Positions 37,353 through 47,200 of a stretch of DNA of 64,000 nucleotides are shown one piece after another. Source of the DNA: Tychonema sp. LEGE 06208 (lineage in GTDB: Bacteria; Cyanobacteriota; Cyanobacteriia; Cyanobacteriales; Microcoleaceae); the NCBI RefSeq assembly GCF_015207505.1, contig NZ_JADEWT010000001.1:1-64000 (forward strand), written 5' to 3'. The notes below the pieces were generated by a model. That model was not told where the DNA came from. It saw only the letters and a list, made by a program, of their open reading frames with translations, and did no database searches. The first letter of the stretch is position 1; the number at the start of each line of letters is the position of its first letter. The position numbers and the translations under genes are program-made.

Positions 37353-38237
37353 CTAAATAAATTCTCCTTTCGCCACCATCACAACCTTACCACCAACCAA
37401 AACCTCTATTTCTTCCTGATTTTTTTGAGCTTTCAATAGCAGCAGCGAAGGTCTGCCAATCTCATAACCTTGTTCTACTCTCACATCAATCTTGGCTTCC
37501 CCGCAATAACCATATTCTACCAAATATCCAGCCAAACAGCCATTGGCACTGCCCGTCGCCGGGTCTTCGGGAATTCCTAGGGAAGGGGCGAAAACTCGGA
37601 CGCTTAAATCATTAATGTGGCTGTAGGTTTCCGGGCAGAAAATTAAAATTTCTTTGGCTTCTGTGGTATTAATCAGTTGAAAATATTGGTCTAAGTTAAC
37701 TTGAGCTTTTTTGAGCGCTGCGAGATTTTTTAACGGTACAATGATAAACGGCACTCCGGTGGAAACTTCTTGAATGGGGAATTTTGCATCAATTTCATCG
37801 ACTTCTAAATTCAGGATGCGGGCGAGAGTTTCGGCTGATAAAACTTGACCGAATGTTGGCGGGTTTTGTCGCATCCATAAAATATCTGCGGATTGATTGT
37901 GATAATTAAAGGTGACAGGAATTTGACCGACGGCTAGATTGAGAATTACTCGATCGACCTTTTCGCCAATTATCTCTTGCTGCAACACAAACGCAGTGCC
38001 CAACGTCGGATGACCGGCAAAGGGCAATTCCTTCTTGGGCGTGAATATCCGCACGTCGTAGCCGTTATTTCGCGGATCGGGCGATCGAATAAACGTGGTT
38101 TCGGAATAATTAATTTCCCTCGCTATCAGCAGCATTTCGGCCTCTGAGAGCTCGGCAACTCCAGCGCCGCAAAATACAGCTAGCTGATTGCCAGCATATT
38201 TTGACTCAGCAAACACATCAACTATATAAAAATTCAT
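37353..38237 (-). CDS. PhzF-family isomerase-like protein
   Basis: Reads 294 residues from the ATG at 38237 (MNFYIVDVFAESKYAGNQLAVF), the family's usual start. Conserved PhzF features: REINYSETTFI with the catalytic Glu, ELPFAGHPTLGTAFVL, and RVFAPSLGIPEDPATGSANGCLAGYL. The superfamily has a duplicated diaminopimelate-epimerase-like fold. PhzF itself isomerises a phenazine precursor, but most members have no known substrate and no phenazine genes are here. Confidence 0.9.
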   Translation of the reverse strand: MNFYIVDVFAESKYAGNQLAVFCGAGVAELSEAEMLLIAREINYSETTFIRSPDPRNNGYDVRIFTPKKELPFAGHPTLGTAFVLQQEIIGEKVDRVILNLAVGQIPVTFNYHNQSADILWMRQNPPTFGQVLSAETLARILNLEVDEIDAKFPIQEVSTGVPFIIVPLKNLAALKKAQVNLDQYFQLINTTEAKEILIFCPETYSHINDLSVRVFAPSLGIPEDPATGSANGCLAGYLVEYGYCGEAKIDVRVEQGYEIGRPSLLLLKAQKNQEEIEVLVGGKVVMVAKGEFI

Positions 38238-38279
38238 ATTTCCCTCTTGCAACAGTAGTTTTTAGTCAGGAGTTTTCAG

Positions 38280-38341
38280 AAACCGGGTTTTTTACGACAA
38301 TACTTAGTTTTTACCCTCAAATTATCTAAAAAACCCGGTTT
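38280..38341. repeat. AAACCGGGTTTTTT foldback element
   Basis: AAACCGGGTTTTTT (38280-38293) pairs with AAAAAACCCGGTTT (38328-38341) exactly, across about 34 bases. It lies just 5' of the phzF-like gene. Confidence 0.8.
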
Positions 38342-38371
38342 ATTTGGTTGTACGCGCTCACAAAGCCTTCC

Positions 38372-38555
38372 TTCTTCCTGATGACGTTGTACGGAAAGCA
38401 GTTGCCAGTTGTCAGTTGTCAGTTGTCAGTTACCAGTTGCCAGTTGCCAGTTGTCAGTTGTCAGTTGCCAGTTGTTACCAATAACAAATAACAAATAACA
38501 AATAACTAATGACTAATGACTAATGACTAATGACTAATGACTACTGACTACTGAC
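38372..38555. repeat. Left arm of the long inverted repeat around trpE
   Basis: It starts with a unique block (TGATGACGTTGTACGGAAAG at 38379-38398), then heptamer runs CAGTTGT/CAGTTGC, AATAACA and CTAATGA. The same blocks occur in reverse complement at 40141-40325 on the other side of trpE. Confidence 0.85.
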
Positions 38556-38561
38556 TTCTAA

Positions 38562-40109
38562 TTACTTCAAACAGCGAATGGCCTGCAACATTCCCCTGGC
38601 TTTATTCAGAGTTTCTTCATACTCCAGATCCGGGTTAGAATCTGCCACCAAACCAGCACCGGCTTGCACAGAAACTGAATGCTTATTTCCATCTAAAGAA
38701 CGAACAACCATAGTCCGAATTGCGATCGCACTATTCAACTGTCCTTCAAAATCATAATACCCGTAAACCCCAGAATAGGGGCCGCGACGGCAACCTTCTA
38801 ACTCGTGCACAATTTCCATCGCGCGAATCTTCGGAGCACCGCTAACCGTACCCGCAGGAAAACCAGCTTTCAACAAATCCCAAGCTGTCTTATCCTCGGC
38901 CAATTCTCCCACTACATTGCTCACAATGTGCATCACATGAGAATAACGCTCAATTCCCATTAATTCATCAACTTTGACAGTACCATTTCGGCACACTCTG
39001 CCTAAATCATTTCTACCCAAATCAACTAACATGACGTGTTCCGCAATTTCCTTCGGATCTTGTAGCAATTGGGCAGCCAAAGCGTCATCTTGTTCGGGAG
39101 TTTTGCCCCGGCGGCGCGTGCCGGCAATCGGCCGCAAAGTTGCAATCTTTTTGCCGTCGGCAGTATTTTCTGCCTTCACCATAATTTCGGGACTAGAACC
39201 GATAATCTGCCAATCTCTGAAATTAAAATAAGCCATGTACGGAGAAGGATTAATCAATCGCAAAGAGCGGTAAAGTGCAAAAGGATCGCCGCTATATTCT
39301 GCTTCCAGCCGCTGCGAAATTACCACCTGAAAAATATCTCCGGCTTTGATATAATCCTTGGCTTTTAAGACATTTTCACAATACTTGTTGCGGGTGATAT
39401 TGCTGGTGTAAGCTAATTCTGTATTTTCATTTGTAGAACCGACATCTTGATCGTCCCTCGGCGGAGTCCATTCTATGAGAGTAGATTGCTGGGAAAGCGG
39501 GGATTGCAGCTTATTTACTAAGTGAGAAACGCGATCGCACGCTTTGCCGTAAGCATCAGCCAAATCAACGCCAACCTCCCGCAAATCCGCATAGGCTACG
39601 GCCCAAATTTTCCGCTTCACCTGGTCAAAAATCAGCAAATTATCAACCTGCATCCACAACCCATCGGGCAAATCGTTTTCTGCAGCCGGATGCACGGGAA
39701 CTCGCGGTTCTATCCACTTAATTAACTCGTAACCCCAAAAACCGAATAACCCGCCAATTCCCGGCGGTAATTGTGGCAATTTCACTGGTTTGTAGGGCTG
39801 CAAACACTCGTTTAATGCTGCAAACGGATCGCCGGCAAATACTTTTTGGGAACCGTCGCGGTAAACTTGAGTTGTGCGAGATCCCCTAGCCTCCAAAATC
39901 CACAGCGGATCGCACCCTAAGAAACTATAACGCCCGATTTTCTCCCCACCTTCCACCGACTCCAGCAGAAAACTGTAGGGTTGACCGGCACAAACCCGAT
40001 ACCACGCAGACACTGGCGTATCCAAATCAGCAACCCATTCTTGATACACGGGCACAAAATTGCCTTGTTTAGCCAGTTCTGAAAATTGTGAGAAGTCGGG
40101 AAACATCAT
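38562..40109 (-). CDS. trpE: Anthranilate synthase component I
   Basis: Reads 515 residues from the ATG at 40109 (MMFPDFSQFSELAKQGNFVPVYQEW); the preceding 14 codons of the open frame are low-complexity and not likely translated. The chorismate-binding core is complete: QVVISQRLEAEYSGDPFALYRSLRLINPSPYMAYF, IIGSSPEIMV, ATLRPIAGTRRRG, DLGRNDLGRVC and PAGTVSGAPKIRAMEIV. With TrpG it makes anthranilate from chorismate and glutamine. The N-terminal LLES feedback-site motif (SFLLESVEGGEKIGRYSFLG) suggests tryptophan inhibition. The gene is alone, between inverted repeat arms. Confidence 0.96.
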   Translation of the reverse strand: MMFPDFSQFSELAKQGNFVPVYQEWVADLDTPVSAWYRVCAGQPYSFLLESVEGGEKIGRYSFLGCDPLWILEARGSRTTQVYRDGSQKVFAGDPFAALNECLQPYKPVKLPQLPPGIGGLFGFWGYELIKWIEPRVPVHPAAENDLPDGLWMQVDNLLIFDQVKRKIWAVAYADLREVGVDLADAYGKACDRVSHLVNKLQSPLSQQSTLIEWTPPRDDQDVGSTNENTELAYTSNITRNKYCENVLKAKDYIKAGDIFQVVISQRLEAEYSGDPFALYRSLRLINPSPYMAYFNFRDWQIIGSSPEIMVKAENTADGKKIATLRPIAGTRRRGKTPEQDDALAAQLLQDPKEIAEHVMLVDLGRNDLGRVCRNGTVKVDELMGIERYSHVMHIVSNVVGELAEDKTAWDLLKAGFPAGTVSGAPKIRAMEIVHELEGCRRGPYSGVYGYYDFEGQLNSAIAIRTMVVRSLDGNKHSVSVQAGAGLVADSNPDLEYEETLNKARGMLQAIRCLK

Positions 40110-40140
40110 AAAGTAAAAGGAAGAAGGAAAATGGAAGATG

Positions 40141-40325
40141 GAAGAAGTCATTAGTCAGTAGTCATTAGTCATTAGTCATCAGTAGTTATTTGTTATTTGT
40201 TATTTGTTATTTGTTATTTGTTATTTGTTATTTGTTATTTGTTATTGGTAACAACTGACAACTGACAACTGACAAATAACTACTGACAACTGGCAACTGC
40301 TTTCCGTACAACGTCATCAGGAAGA
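40141..40325. repeat. Right arm of the long inverted repeat around trpE
   Basis: Contains TTAGTCA and TTATTTG heptamer runs (about nine copies of the latter), then CAACTGA units and CTTTCCGTACAACGTCATCA (40300-40319). It is the reverse complement of the left arm with differing copy numbers. It forms most of the trpE upstream region. Confidence 0.85.
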
Positions 40326-40435
40326 TGGAAGAAGAAGGAAAGATAGAAAGAAGAAGAAGAAGAATAAAGAAGAAATACACACTAACCTTTTGATCCATAC
40401 ATATTGTATGTTTAATTAAGTGGATTTACTTACAA

Positions 40436-41299
40436 TCAATAAACAAAAGACGGAAACCAACATCCCTCCGGCGGCTGGTAGTCGCCAACGGCCATCACCG
40501 CCATCGGTTTGACGGCGCGTAGCCCTTCTTTCAAGCACCAGCGAAACAAACTTGCATATCTCAGCGGCAAGTGGAAAGCCAGCACATCTTCGGAAGTGTA
40601 CGCAGCAGCCCCCAAGAGCAAAGCCTGCATATCTGCCTCGGTGTGGGCGACGCTGTGGCCCAAAGCTGATACCGCACAAGTATAAGCGACAATCCGACCT
40701 TGCTGGCAAGCAACGAAGGGGGAAAAGTGATTCAGGGCGTATTCTATCTCGGAAGTTCGATCGCACCCGCATACTTTTTCGCACAAAGCCTGACATTCGC
40801 CCACATCCTCAGCAGTCAGCGGCCGCACCTCAAACCCATATTGCGGTTGGCTGCGAAACTTCCCCTCTATTAGCACGAAAGGTTCTTTCACCTCAAAACC
40901 CAGAGAAGCGTACAGCGACAGCGCAGCCATGTTGAAAGATTCTTGCACCAAACGGATGCCCTCTGCGTCTTTTCCCGGTTCCAGCAAGGCTTTCATGATT
41001 TCTCGTCCCGCGCCGCGGCGTTGAAAAGCGCTTGCGACACTGACGGGCCCAATACCGCGAATCGGGTTGCGTTCGTCCATAAAACCGCAGCCGACAACCG
41101 CACCATCACTCTCAGCTACGATGCCGAAATACGAGGGATTTTCAATCCAAAACTGAGTGATTTCGGCAGCCAACTCTACCGTCATAAAATCTGTGTGAGG
41201 GAAGAAATGGCGATCGGAAATATCTTTAAAAGCTTCATAATTAATGCGAGCGCAAATATCGATATCACTTGGTGTTGCTCGCCTGATTGCGACATTCAT
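40436..41299 (-). CDS. GNAT-family N-acetyltransferase, two-domain
   Basis: A 287-residue protein. The N-terminal GNAT domain (IRRATPSDIDICARINYEAF) has the acetyl-CoA loop in PVSVASAFQRRGAGREIMKALL (Q/RxxGxG/A form QRRGAG). NMAALSLYASLGFEVKEPFVLIEG completes it. A second, degenerate GNAT unit begins at VRPLTAEDVGECQALCEKV and lacks a clear acetyl-CoA loop. Such tandem forms are common in cyanobacteria. Acceptor unknown. Confidence 0.85.
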   Translation of the reverse strand: MNVAIRRATPSDIDICARINYEAFKDISDRHFFPHTDFMTVELAAEITQFWIENPSYFGIVAESDGAVVGCGFMDERNPIRGIGPVSVASAFQRRGAGREIMKALLEPGKDAEGIRLVQESFNMAALSLYASLGFEVKEPFVLIEGKFRSQPQYGFEVRPLTAEDVGECQALCEKVCGCDRTSEIEYALNHFSPFVACQQGRIVAYTCAVSALGHSVAHTEADMQALLLGAAAYTSEDVLAFHLPLRYASLFRWCLKEGLRAVKPMAVMAVGDYQPPEGCWFPSFVY

Positions 41300-41549
41300 T
41301 TTTAATTAATGATTAAGTTTTAATTATATTTGAAGTTAGCAGCAGTTGGGCGCGGCCCGTTGCTGTCAGATCAACCCTAAAGTTATTAAAAAATATTGCT
41401 TCGATCGGAGTCTCGATGGGAGCATCTCCTGCATTGGGAAAAAGCCTTTTTTTATTATAATGCTGTCCCCGCTTGCTTGTAGAACCAAGCGATCGAGGAC
41501 AGCACTACAAAGCAAAACTGAGACTCTCCAGTCTCTATCGCCCTCAATT
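41300..41549. other. Noncoding region between the psaD terminator and the GNAT gene
   Basis: No gene seen. TGCTGTCC (41460-41467) and GGACAGCA (about 41498-41505) form an inverted repeat. The GNAT promoter (minus strand) should lie in the first 100 bp. Confidence 0.4.
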
Positions 41550-41588
41550 ACCAAAAAAAATGGGGAGGAAAGAGAATACTCTTCTCCT
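41550..41588 (-). terminator. Terminator of psaD
   Basis: On the minus strand GGAGAAGAGTATTCTCTTTCCTCC forms an imperfect hairpin with loop TATT, followed by CCATTTTTTTT. It lies about 90 bp after the psaD stop. Confidence 0.75.
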
Positions 41589-41675
41589 TTTTGTTTGGGG
41601 GGCCTGCGGGCGATCGGTCTTAACTGAGCTTTTGGGGCCTTATTACCTTTTCAAGCTCAGCGATTGGCTCAAAAC

Positions 41676-42101
41676 CTAAACTTCGTAGGTTTTCTTACCG
41701 GTGAACTTCACCTTAATCGGATTAGGGTTGCTGCCGATATTGCGGTCAATCTTACCGACGTAGGGACGACCTTCGTTCACCTTCTCGGGGAACACGCCAT
41801 CCTTGGGATGCAGGTACTCATTAGAACCGTCGGGAAATACGCGGTAGATTTTGTAGTTCGAGATTTTGAATTTCGCCCGCAGTTGCTGGCCGCCCAAAGC
41901 GATGCACTGCTCCTTCCGGGGCAGATACAGCAAGTTGTCGCCTTGACGCATAATCGCAGCGCCACCTGTAGGCATTTCAAACACCTGCTCCTTGGGGCTA
42001 GTCCAAGTGATAGCATACTTCTCTTCAACTAGCGCCTTGGTCAGCAAGCCGCCGGTGCTGCCGCCGAAGATTGGGGGTTGTCCAGTCAGTTCTTCTGCCA
42101 T
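41676..42101 (-). CDS. psaD: Photosystem I reaction-centre subunit II (ferredoxin-docking)
   Basis: Reads 141 residues from the ATG at 42101 ([33 protein letters not shown]), the conserved PsaD start; an ATG 12 bp upstream is less likely. The whole protein matches the family: [32 protein letters not shown]-type core and C-terminal [25 protein letters not shown]. PsaD is a stromal-side peripheral subunit that stabilises PsaC and provides the basic docking site for ferredoxin, feeding PetH. Single-gene unit with its own terminator. Confidence 0.98.
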   Translation of the reverse strand: MAEELTGQPPIFGGSTGGLLTKALVEEKYAITWTSPKEQVFEMPTGGAAIMRQGDNLLYLPRKEQCIALGGQQLRAKFKISNYKIYRVFPDGSNEYLHPKDGVFPEKVNEGRPYVGKIDRNIGSNPNPIKVKFTGKKTYEV

Positions 42102-42311
42102 AGATATATCCAAAGGATTTTACGGCATCCTATCATCCAGACTGCGCGCTGTTCTCAAAATTGTAAGGAAAGTTAACAGTTTTTGGGCGATCGATCTTTT
42201 CTGATAATTGCTAATTAGTATTTGATAATTGATAATTAGTAATTTTTGCCAAACTTAGAAAACATAATTATCAAATACAAATCCCCCAAATAATAGCTCA
42301 ATAAAAATGCA

Positions 42312-42344
42312 ATGCTTCGGGTGTTTGTAGCGCACCCAAAGCAT
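42312..42344 (-). terminator. Terminator-like hairpin ATGCTTCGGGTG/CACCCAAAGCAT
   Basis: Twelve-base arms with one mismatch and a nine-base loop, about 57 bp after the stop of the peptidoglycan-binding gene on the minus strand. On that strand it is followed by TTTTTAT. It probably ends that gene's transcript before the psaD promoter. Confidence 0.55.
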
Positions 42345-42400
42345 CGCATATTCCCCCAGTTTTCTCTGTGCGGGCGATCGCACCATTTACTGCACCAAGC

Positions 42401-42901
42401 CTAAGTCAAGAACCAATGAGGGTCATAACCGCGCGGAATTTGACTCAAAGCAGTCCAAGTTTCTCGGTTGACAACCCCGTCGGCCTCAATCCCAAAGCTT
42501 TTTTGAAATGCGCGAACAGCGTTCTCTGTCAAAGTAGAAAATTGGCCGTCAATTTCACCACTGTAGTGCTGGGAAAGCCTCAAAACTTCCTGAACAGTAG
42601 CGACTGCTTCCCCAGAACTGCCGAATCTGAGTACCGGCATATTAACCGGAGATTGAGTATCAAGGGCCTGCCAAGTAAGCGGCCCGACAATACCGTCCGG
42701 CGGCAAGAAAACCCGAAACTGATACAGTTTCACAGCAAATTCCACTGCTTTGTCAAAAATTCCTTTCGCAGGCTGCCGGTAAACGCGCAGCTTGGTTAGC
42801 AGTTGTTCTAGTTCCAACACGGCTTTACCTTGAGAACCTAATTGCAGTTGCGGGTGGTTGGCGATAGCTTCGGTAGAATTCATCCGAGTTTTAAGTGACA
42901 T
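42401..42901 (-). CDS. Protein with two peptidoglycan-binding domains
   Basis: A 166-residue protein made of two tandem PG_binding_1 repeats: LQLGSQGKAVLELEQLL...GIFDKAVEFAVKLYQ...DGIVGPLTWQAL (about 19-80) and LRFGSSGEAVATVQEVL...GQFSTLTENAVRAFQ...DGVVNRETWTAL (about 88-155). No signal peptide is evident and there is no catalytic domain. An internal ATG at 42883 is an alternative start. Role probably in cell-wall attachment, by family. Confidence 0.88.
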   Translation of the reverse strand: MSLKTRMNSTEAIANHPQLQLGSQGKAVLELEQLLTKLRVYRQPAKGIFDKAVEFAVKLYQFRVFLPPDGIVGPLTWQALDTQSPVNMPVLRFGSSGEAVATVQEVLRLSQHYSGEIDGQFSTLTENAVRAFQKSFGIEADGVVNRETWTALSQIPRGYDPHWFLT

Positions 42902-44282
42902 AATAAATTTCGTAACCTTTAGGTTTGACTATTCTGTTTGTAAAAAAGTTTTTCCGGGCGAAACATTTGCATCCTCAAGTTTTGGCGAATCAATACTGGC
43001 GATGGCAGTGTCTCAACCGATTCGATCGACTTTTAGCATCTCATATCAAATCCTCTCTTCATCGGAATAGTAAATTCACTGTTGACTGTTGACTGTTTAC
43101 AGTTAACAGTTAACATCATGAGGAGTGGAACCGGAATTGATATCACATCATGTCTGGTAGATTACCGCAACAAAAACGGTTTGTAGTACGCCCGCAATTC
43201 CCCACGCGCGATCGCATTTTATTGTGGTTGATCGAACAAACGCGATATCAAGATTTGTGCGCCTTCCAACTTCATTCTCGCCAGCATCGCTAGGGCTACA
43301 CCCGAAATTTTGCCTAAACACCGGGTTTAACAAAGCCAGCGCGTCCTGAATCTGCTTCTATACTTTCGATCCTAAACATAGACACCGCGCCTGCGGCATC
43401 ACCTGAAAGGTGTATTTCATAGGGTGAGGGTTGAGGGTGAGAAGGCTAGAGGAGGAGGCTGGTTCGGCGCTGAAAACTTTTTTGTGTTAAGCTGCATCGG
43501 GCGATCGATCGAGTTAGTCGATCGACACCTACGCACCTAAAACTGAGAAACCCAGTTTTTAAGCAAATCTGCTCAATCTTTGCCGCCGCATCCTACAAAA
43601 AGAGTTTTGATATAAGTAATTTCCGCAGCCGTCACTAAAAAACGACAGTTTACATCTCAGTAAATTCTCCAGCTTACAACCACCTATCAACCTGATTTTT
43701 TATGCAGGTAAAGCAGTCCCGCTCGACTTCGATAAAAACACAATCTTTCTGCGATTGCTTTCCTTTTCCTCGCAATCACAATCTATTTATTTACCCTAGG
43801 GCTTTTATTATTAATTTTTAATAAACTTAATTTACAGCGATCGGCGCGATGTTGTAAGATTTAATGTAAAGCCTGCAACACTTACACAACAACAATGAAA
43901 AATCCAGAGCGGCAATTTCCCGATCGCTCGATTTATTAGAAATCTCCAGAACAGCATTTAAAGAACAGCCTCGAAGAGCCTGATTTACAACCATTCTTGG
44001 AGAAGTCTATTTAAACAATCCCAGACGCACGCGGGGTCAAAAACCCGGTTTCTGCGTCAAGTATCTCTCGGAATTATCGACTATTTTTCGTAGAAATCGG
44101 TTGGTTTTACGTCCGGGAATATAAAAAAATACCTGTAAATACGTAAGTAATTTTTAAATTTGGCGATCGATATATCTTTCAAACCTGCTTGTTTGCGGCC
44201 AGGCGATCGCCCGCCGTTCATCTTGGATCGAGATGTCAAATTCTAGAATAAGAACTTAATTATAAACTGGGAAGGATCGACT
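42902..44282. other. 1.38-kb region without a convincing gene
   Basis: It contains a MITE-like element (43041-43146), a 47-codon ORF from ATG 43150 to 43293 (SGRLPQQKRFVVRPQFP...; possibly a gene remnant, no family), a partial CCGGGTTT element near 43320, and a solo AAAAACCCGGTTTC at 44039-44052. The last 200 bp must hold the promoter of the large kinase. The rest shows nothing I can name. Confidence 0.5.
43041..43146. repeat. MITE-like repeat, copy 1 (ATATCAAATCC ... GGAATTGATATCA)
   Basis: Nearly the same sequence occurs at 50318-50430: TCATATCAAATCCTCTCTTC, a GACTGTT/TTAACAG heptamer core, and a GGAATTGATATCA end. Ends are imperfect inverted repeats. No ORF. Confidence 0.8.
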
Positions 44283-47200
44283 ATGCTACCAGCTTCGGAA
44301 ATTTCGGGTTACAACTTACAAGAACTCATTCACCAAGGAACTAACACAGTTATTTACCGAGCAGTATCGACAGCCGAGAAACAGTTAGTCATTCTCAAGA
44401 TTTTAAAAATTGACTATCCTACCCTCGAACAGATTGCCAGGTTCAAACACGAATATCATATCGCCAAACATCTCGATTCTCAGTATGTCATCAAAATTTT
44501 TCGACTCGAAACGCATCAAAATTACTTAGTATTAGTATTAGAAGATATTGGAGGAATCTCCCTCAAACAATGGATAAACACCCTAGGCGATCGGCTAAAA
44601 TGTGCCGCAGGACAAACAAATAGTCCACCAGCGAGTGCCACCAATTACCAATTATCCCTTGTCGATTTTTTTAACACAGTCGTGCCCATCACCAAAGCTT
44701 TGATATTTCTGCATGAAAATCAAGTCATTCACAAAGACATTAAACCTGAGAACATTATCATCAATCCCCACACCAAGCAAATAAAAGTTGCTGATTTTAG
44801 CATCGCTTCGTGGTTAAGAAAAGAACAAACAGACTTAAAAAATCCCGATCGCCTAGAAGGAACCCTGGCCTATATGTCGCCAGAACAAACAGGGCGGATG
44901 AACCGCCCTCTAGACTACCGCAGCGATTTCTACTCTCTAGGTGTCACCTTTTACGAACTGCTGACAGGACAATTACCATTTACCAGTACCGATACATTAG
45001 AAATTGTACACTGTCACATTGCCAAACAACCCCTTCCCATACAACAATTCAACCCACAAATTCCCCCGGTTTTGACCCAAATTGTGGCAAAACTCATGGC
45101 AAAAAATGCTGAAGACAGGTATCAAACAGCTACAGGATTGTTAGCAGATTTAGAACGCTGCCAAAATCAAATCGAGAAGTTAGGGACAATTGTTAACTTT
45201 ATTCCCGGACAAGTCGATACCCTCAGTCAGTTGTCAATTCCTCAGAAACTCTACGGACGAGAAACGCAAATAGCACAACTATTACAAGTGTACAGTCGCG
45301 TCAGCAACGGCCGCAGTGAAATTGTCATAGTAAGCGGCTACTCCGGCATCGGCAAATCTGCATTAGTCCATGAAATTATCCCGAATTTAACGCGGCAGCG
45401 CGCCTACTTTACCTCTAGTAAATTTGACCAATTCAAGCGAAATATTCCCTATGCTTGTCTCACTCAAGCTATGCGTAACTTAGTCAAGCAAATTTTGATG
45501 GAAACCCCAACTCAGCTAGCAGAATGGCGAAAACATTTACTCAACGCTTTGCAAAAAAATGCCAGAGTTGCGATCGATGCCGTCCCGGAATTACAACTAA
45601 TTTTGGGCGAGCAGCCAGACGTACCAAAACTTGGTTTAGTTGAATCTCAAAACCGCTTCTACCGAGTGATTCAGCAGTTATTTCAAGCAATTGCCACTGC
45701 GGAACATCCCTTAGTAATGTTTCTCGATGACTGTCAGTGGATGGATGCTGGAACAATCAATTTATACCAAAAAAATACCTTTGGTAAAAACCCTTACTTT
45801 CTGCTGATTCTTGCTTATCGAGATAATGAAGTAAGCCCGACGCATCCGTTTATGCTGGCTACTGAAGTAATTGGGGAAACAGGAATTCCGACGACCAAGA
45901 TTCGGCTGCAACCCTTAGCAATTTACGATGTAAACCGATTGGTTTCGGAAACCTTAAAATGCGACGGCAAACAAGCCGCCGATTTTGCCAAATTACTGCT
46001 AGCAAAAACTAATGGCAACCCATTTTTCGTCAAGCAACTATTGAAATCATTGTATTATGAAAAACTGCTAGTGTTTAACGCAATCTGCGGCGAATGGGAG
46101 TGGGATATTCAAAAAATTAAAGAGCAAAATATTTCGGAAAATGTAGTCAACTTAATGATTAAAAAAATTCAAAATTTGTCAGATCCAACTCAGAGAATTT
46201 TACAGTTGGCAGCTTGTACAGACAATGAATTTAGTTTAGATATATTGTCAGTATTGAGCGAACAATCTTTGACTCAAACAGCACAAGATTTATGGGAAGC
46301 ATTGGAAGTAGGGTTGATTTTGCCTCTAGGTTGTGGCTATCGATTACCGCAAGTATTTGAGCAGCAGGAATTAAATAATTTGGAAAAAATAGCCGACAAA
46401 GCGCGCTATAAATTTTTACACGATCGGGTTCAACAAGCCGCCTACGTGATGATTTCTGATTCGCAAAAACAATCGGTGCACTGGAAGCTGGGACGTTTGT
46501 TGTTAACCTTAAGCAATGAAGCCCAACGCCAAAAACAGATTTTTTATATTGTCAATCATTTGAACTTGGCTCGCGGGTTGATTGTGGATGTTGAAGAACT
46601 TTATGAATTAGCAGCATTAAATTTACAAGCAGGGAAAACTGCCAAAGCTGCTTCGGCTTTTGAAGATGCACTTACTTTTTTTCAAGCTGGGTGCGACTGT
46701 TTGCCGGTGTCAAGTTGGCAAGATAATTATGCCTTGAGTTTGAGGCTACATTTAGAACTGGGTGAAGCGGAATATTTGAATGGCAAAAATGATGCAGCTT
46801 TAGCTATTTTTGACAGGATTTTACCCCAATCTCAGACTTTGTTGGAACGGTGTTCGATCGCAGAATTAAAAATAATTTGTCTGCGGATGAAGAATGATTT
46901 ATCTGCTGCTTATCAGTTAGGGATTGAAGCCTTAAATTCTTTGGGGATTGATATTGAGCCGTACCCGGATGATGATTTTCTAGCCAGTGAATTAGCCGAG
47001 ACGAAGAGGATGATTGGCGGCTCGATCGATCGATTGGCATATTTACCAGAACTTACCGATCCGCTAAAACTGGCAGCTCACCGGATTTTGAAAGAACTTT
47101 TCCCGATCGCCTATTTTACCAGTCCCAACGCTCAATATCTCTGCGCGATGAAGTTTGTGCAAACGAGCATACTGTACGGAAATTCCCAATTTTCCGCCTT

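Noticed and set aside
43150-43293. 47-codon ORF in the large noncoding region
   Set aside because: Too short and without family similarity; possibly a gene remnant, noted only in the region entry.
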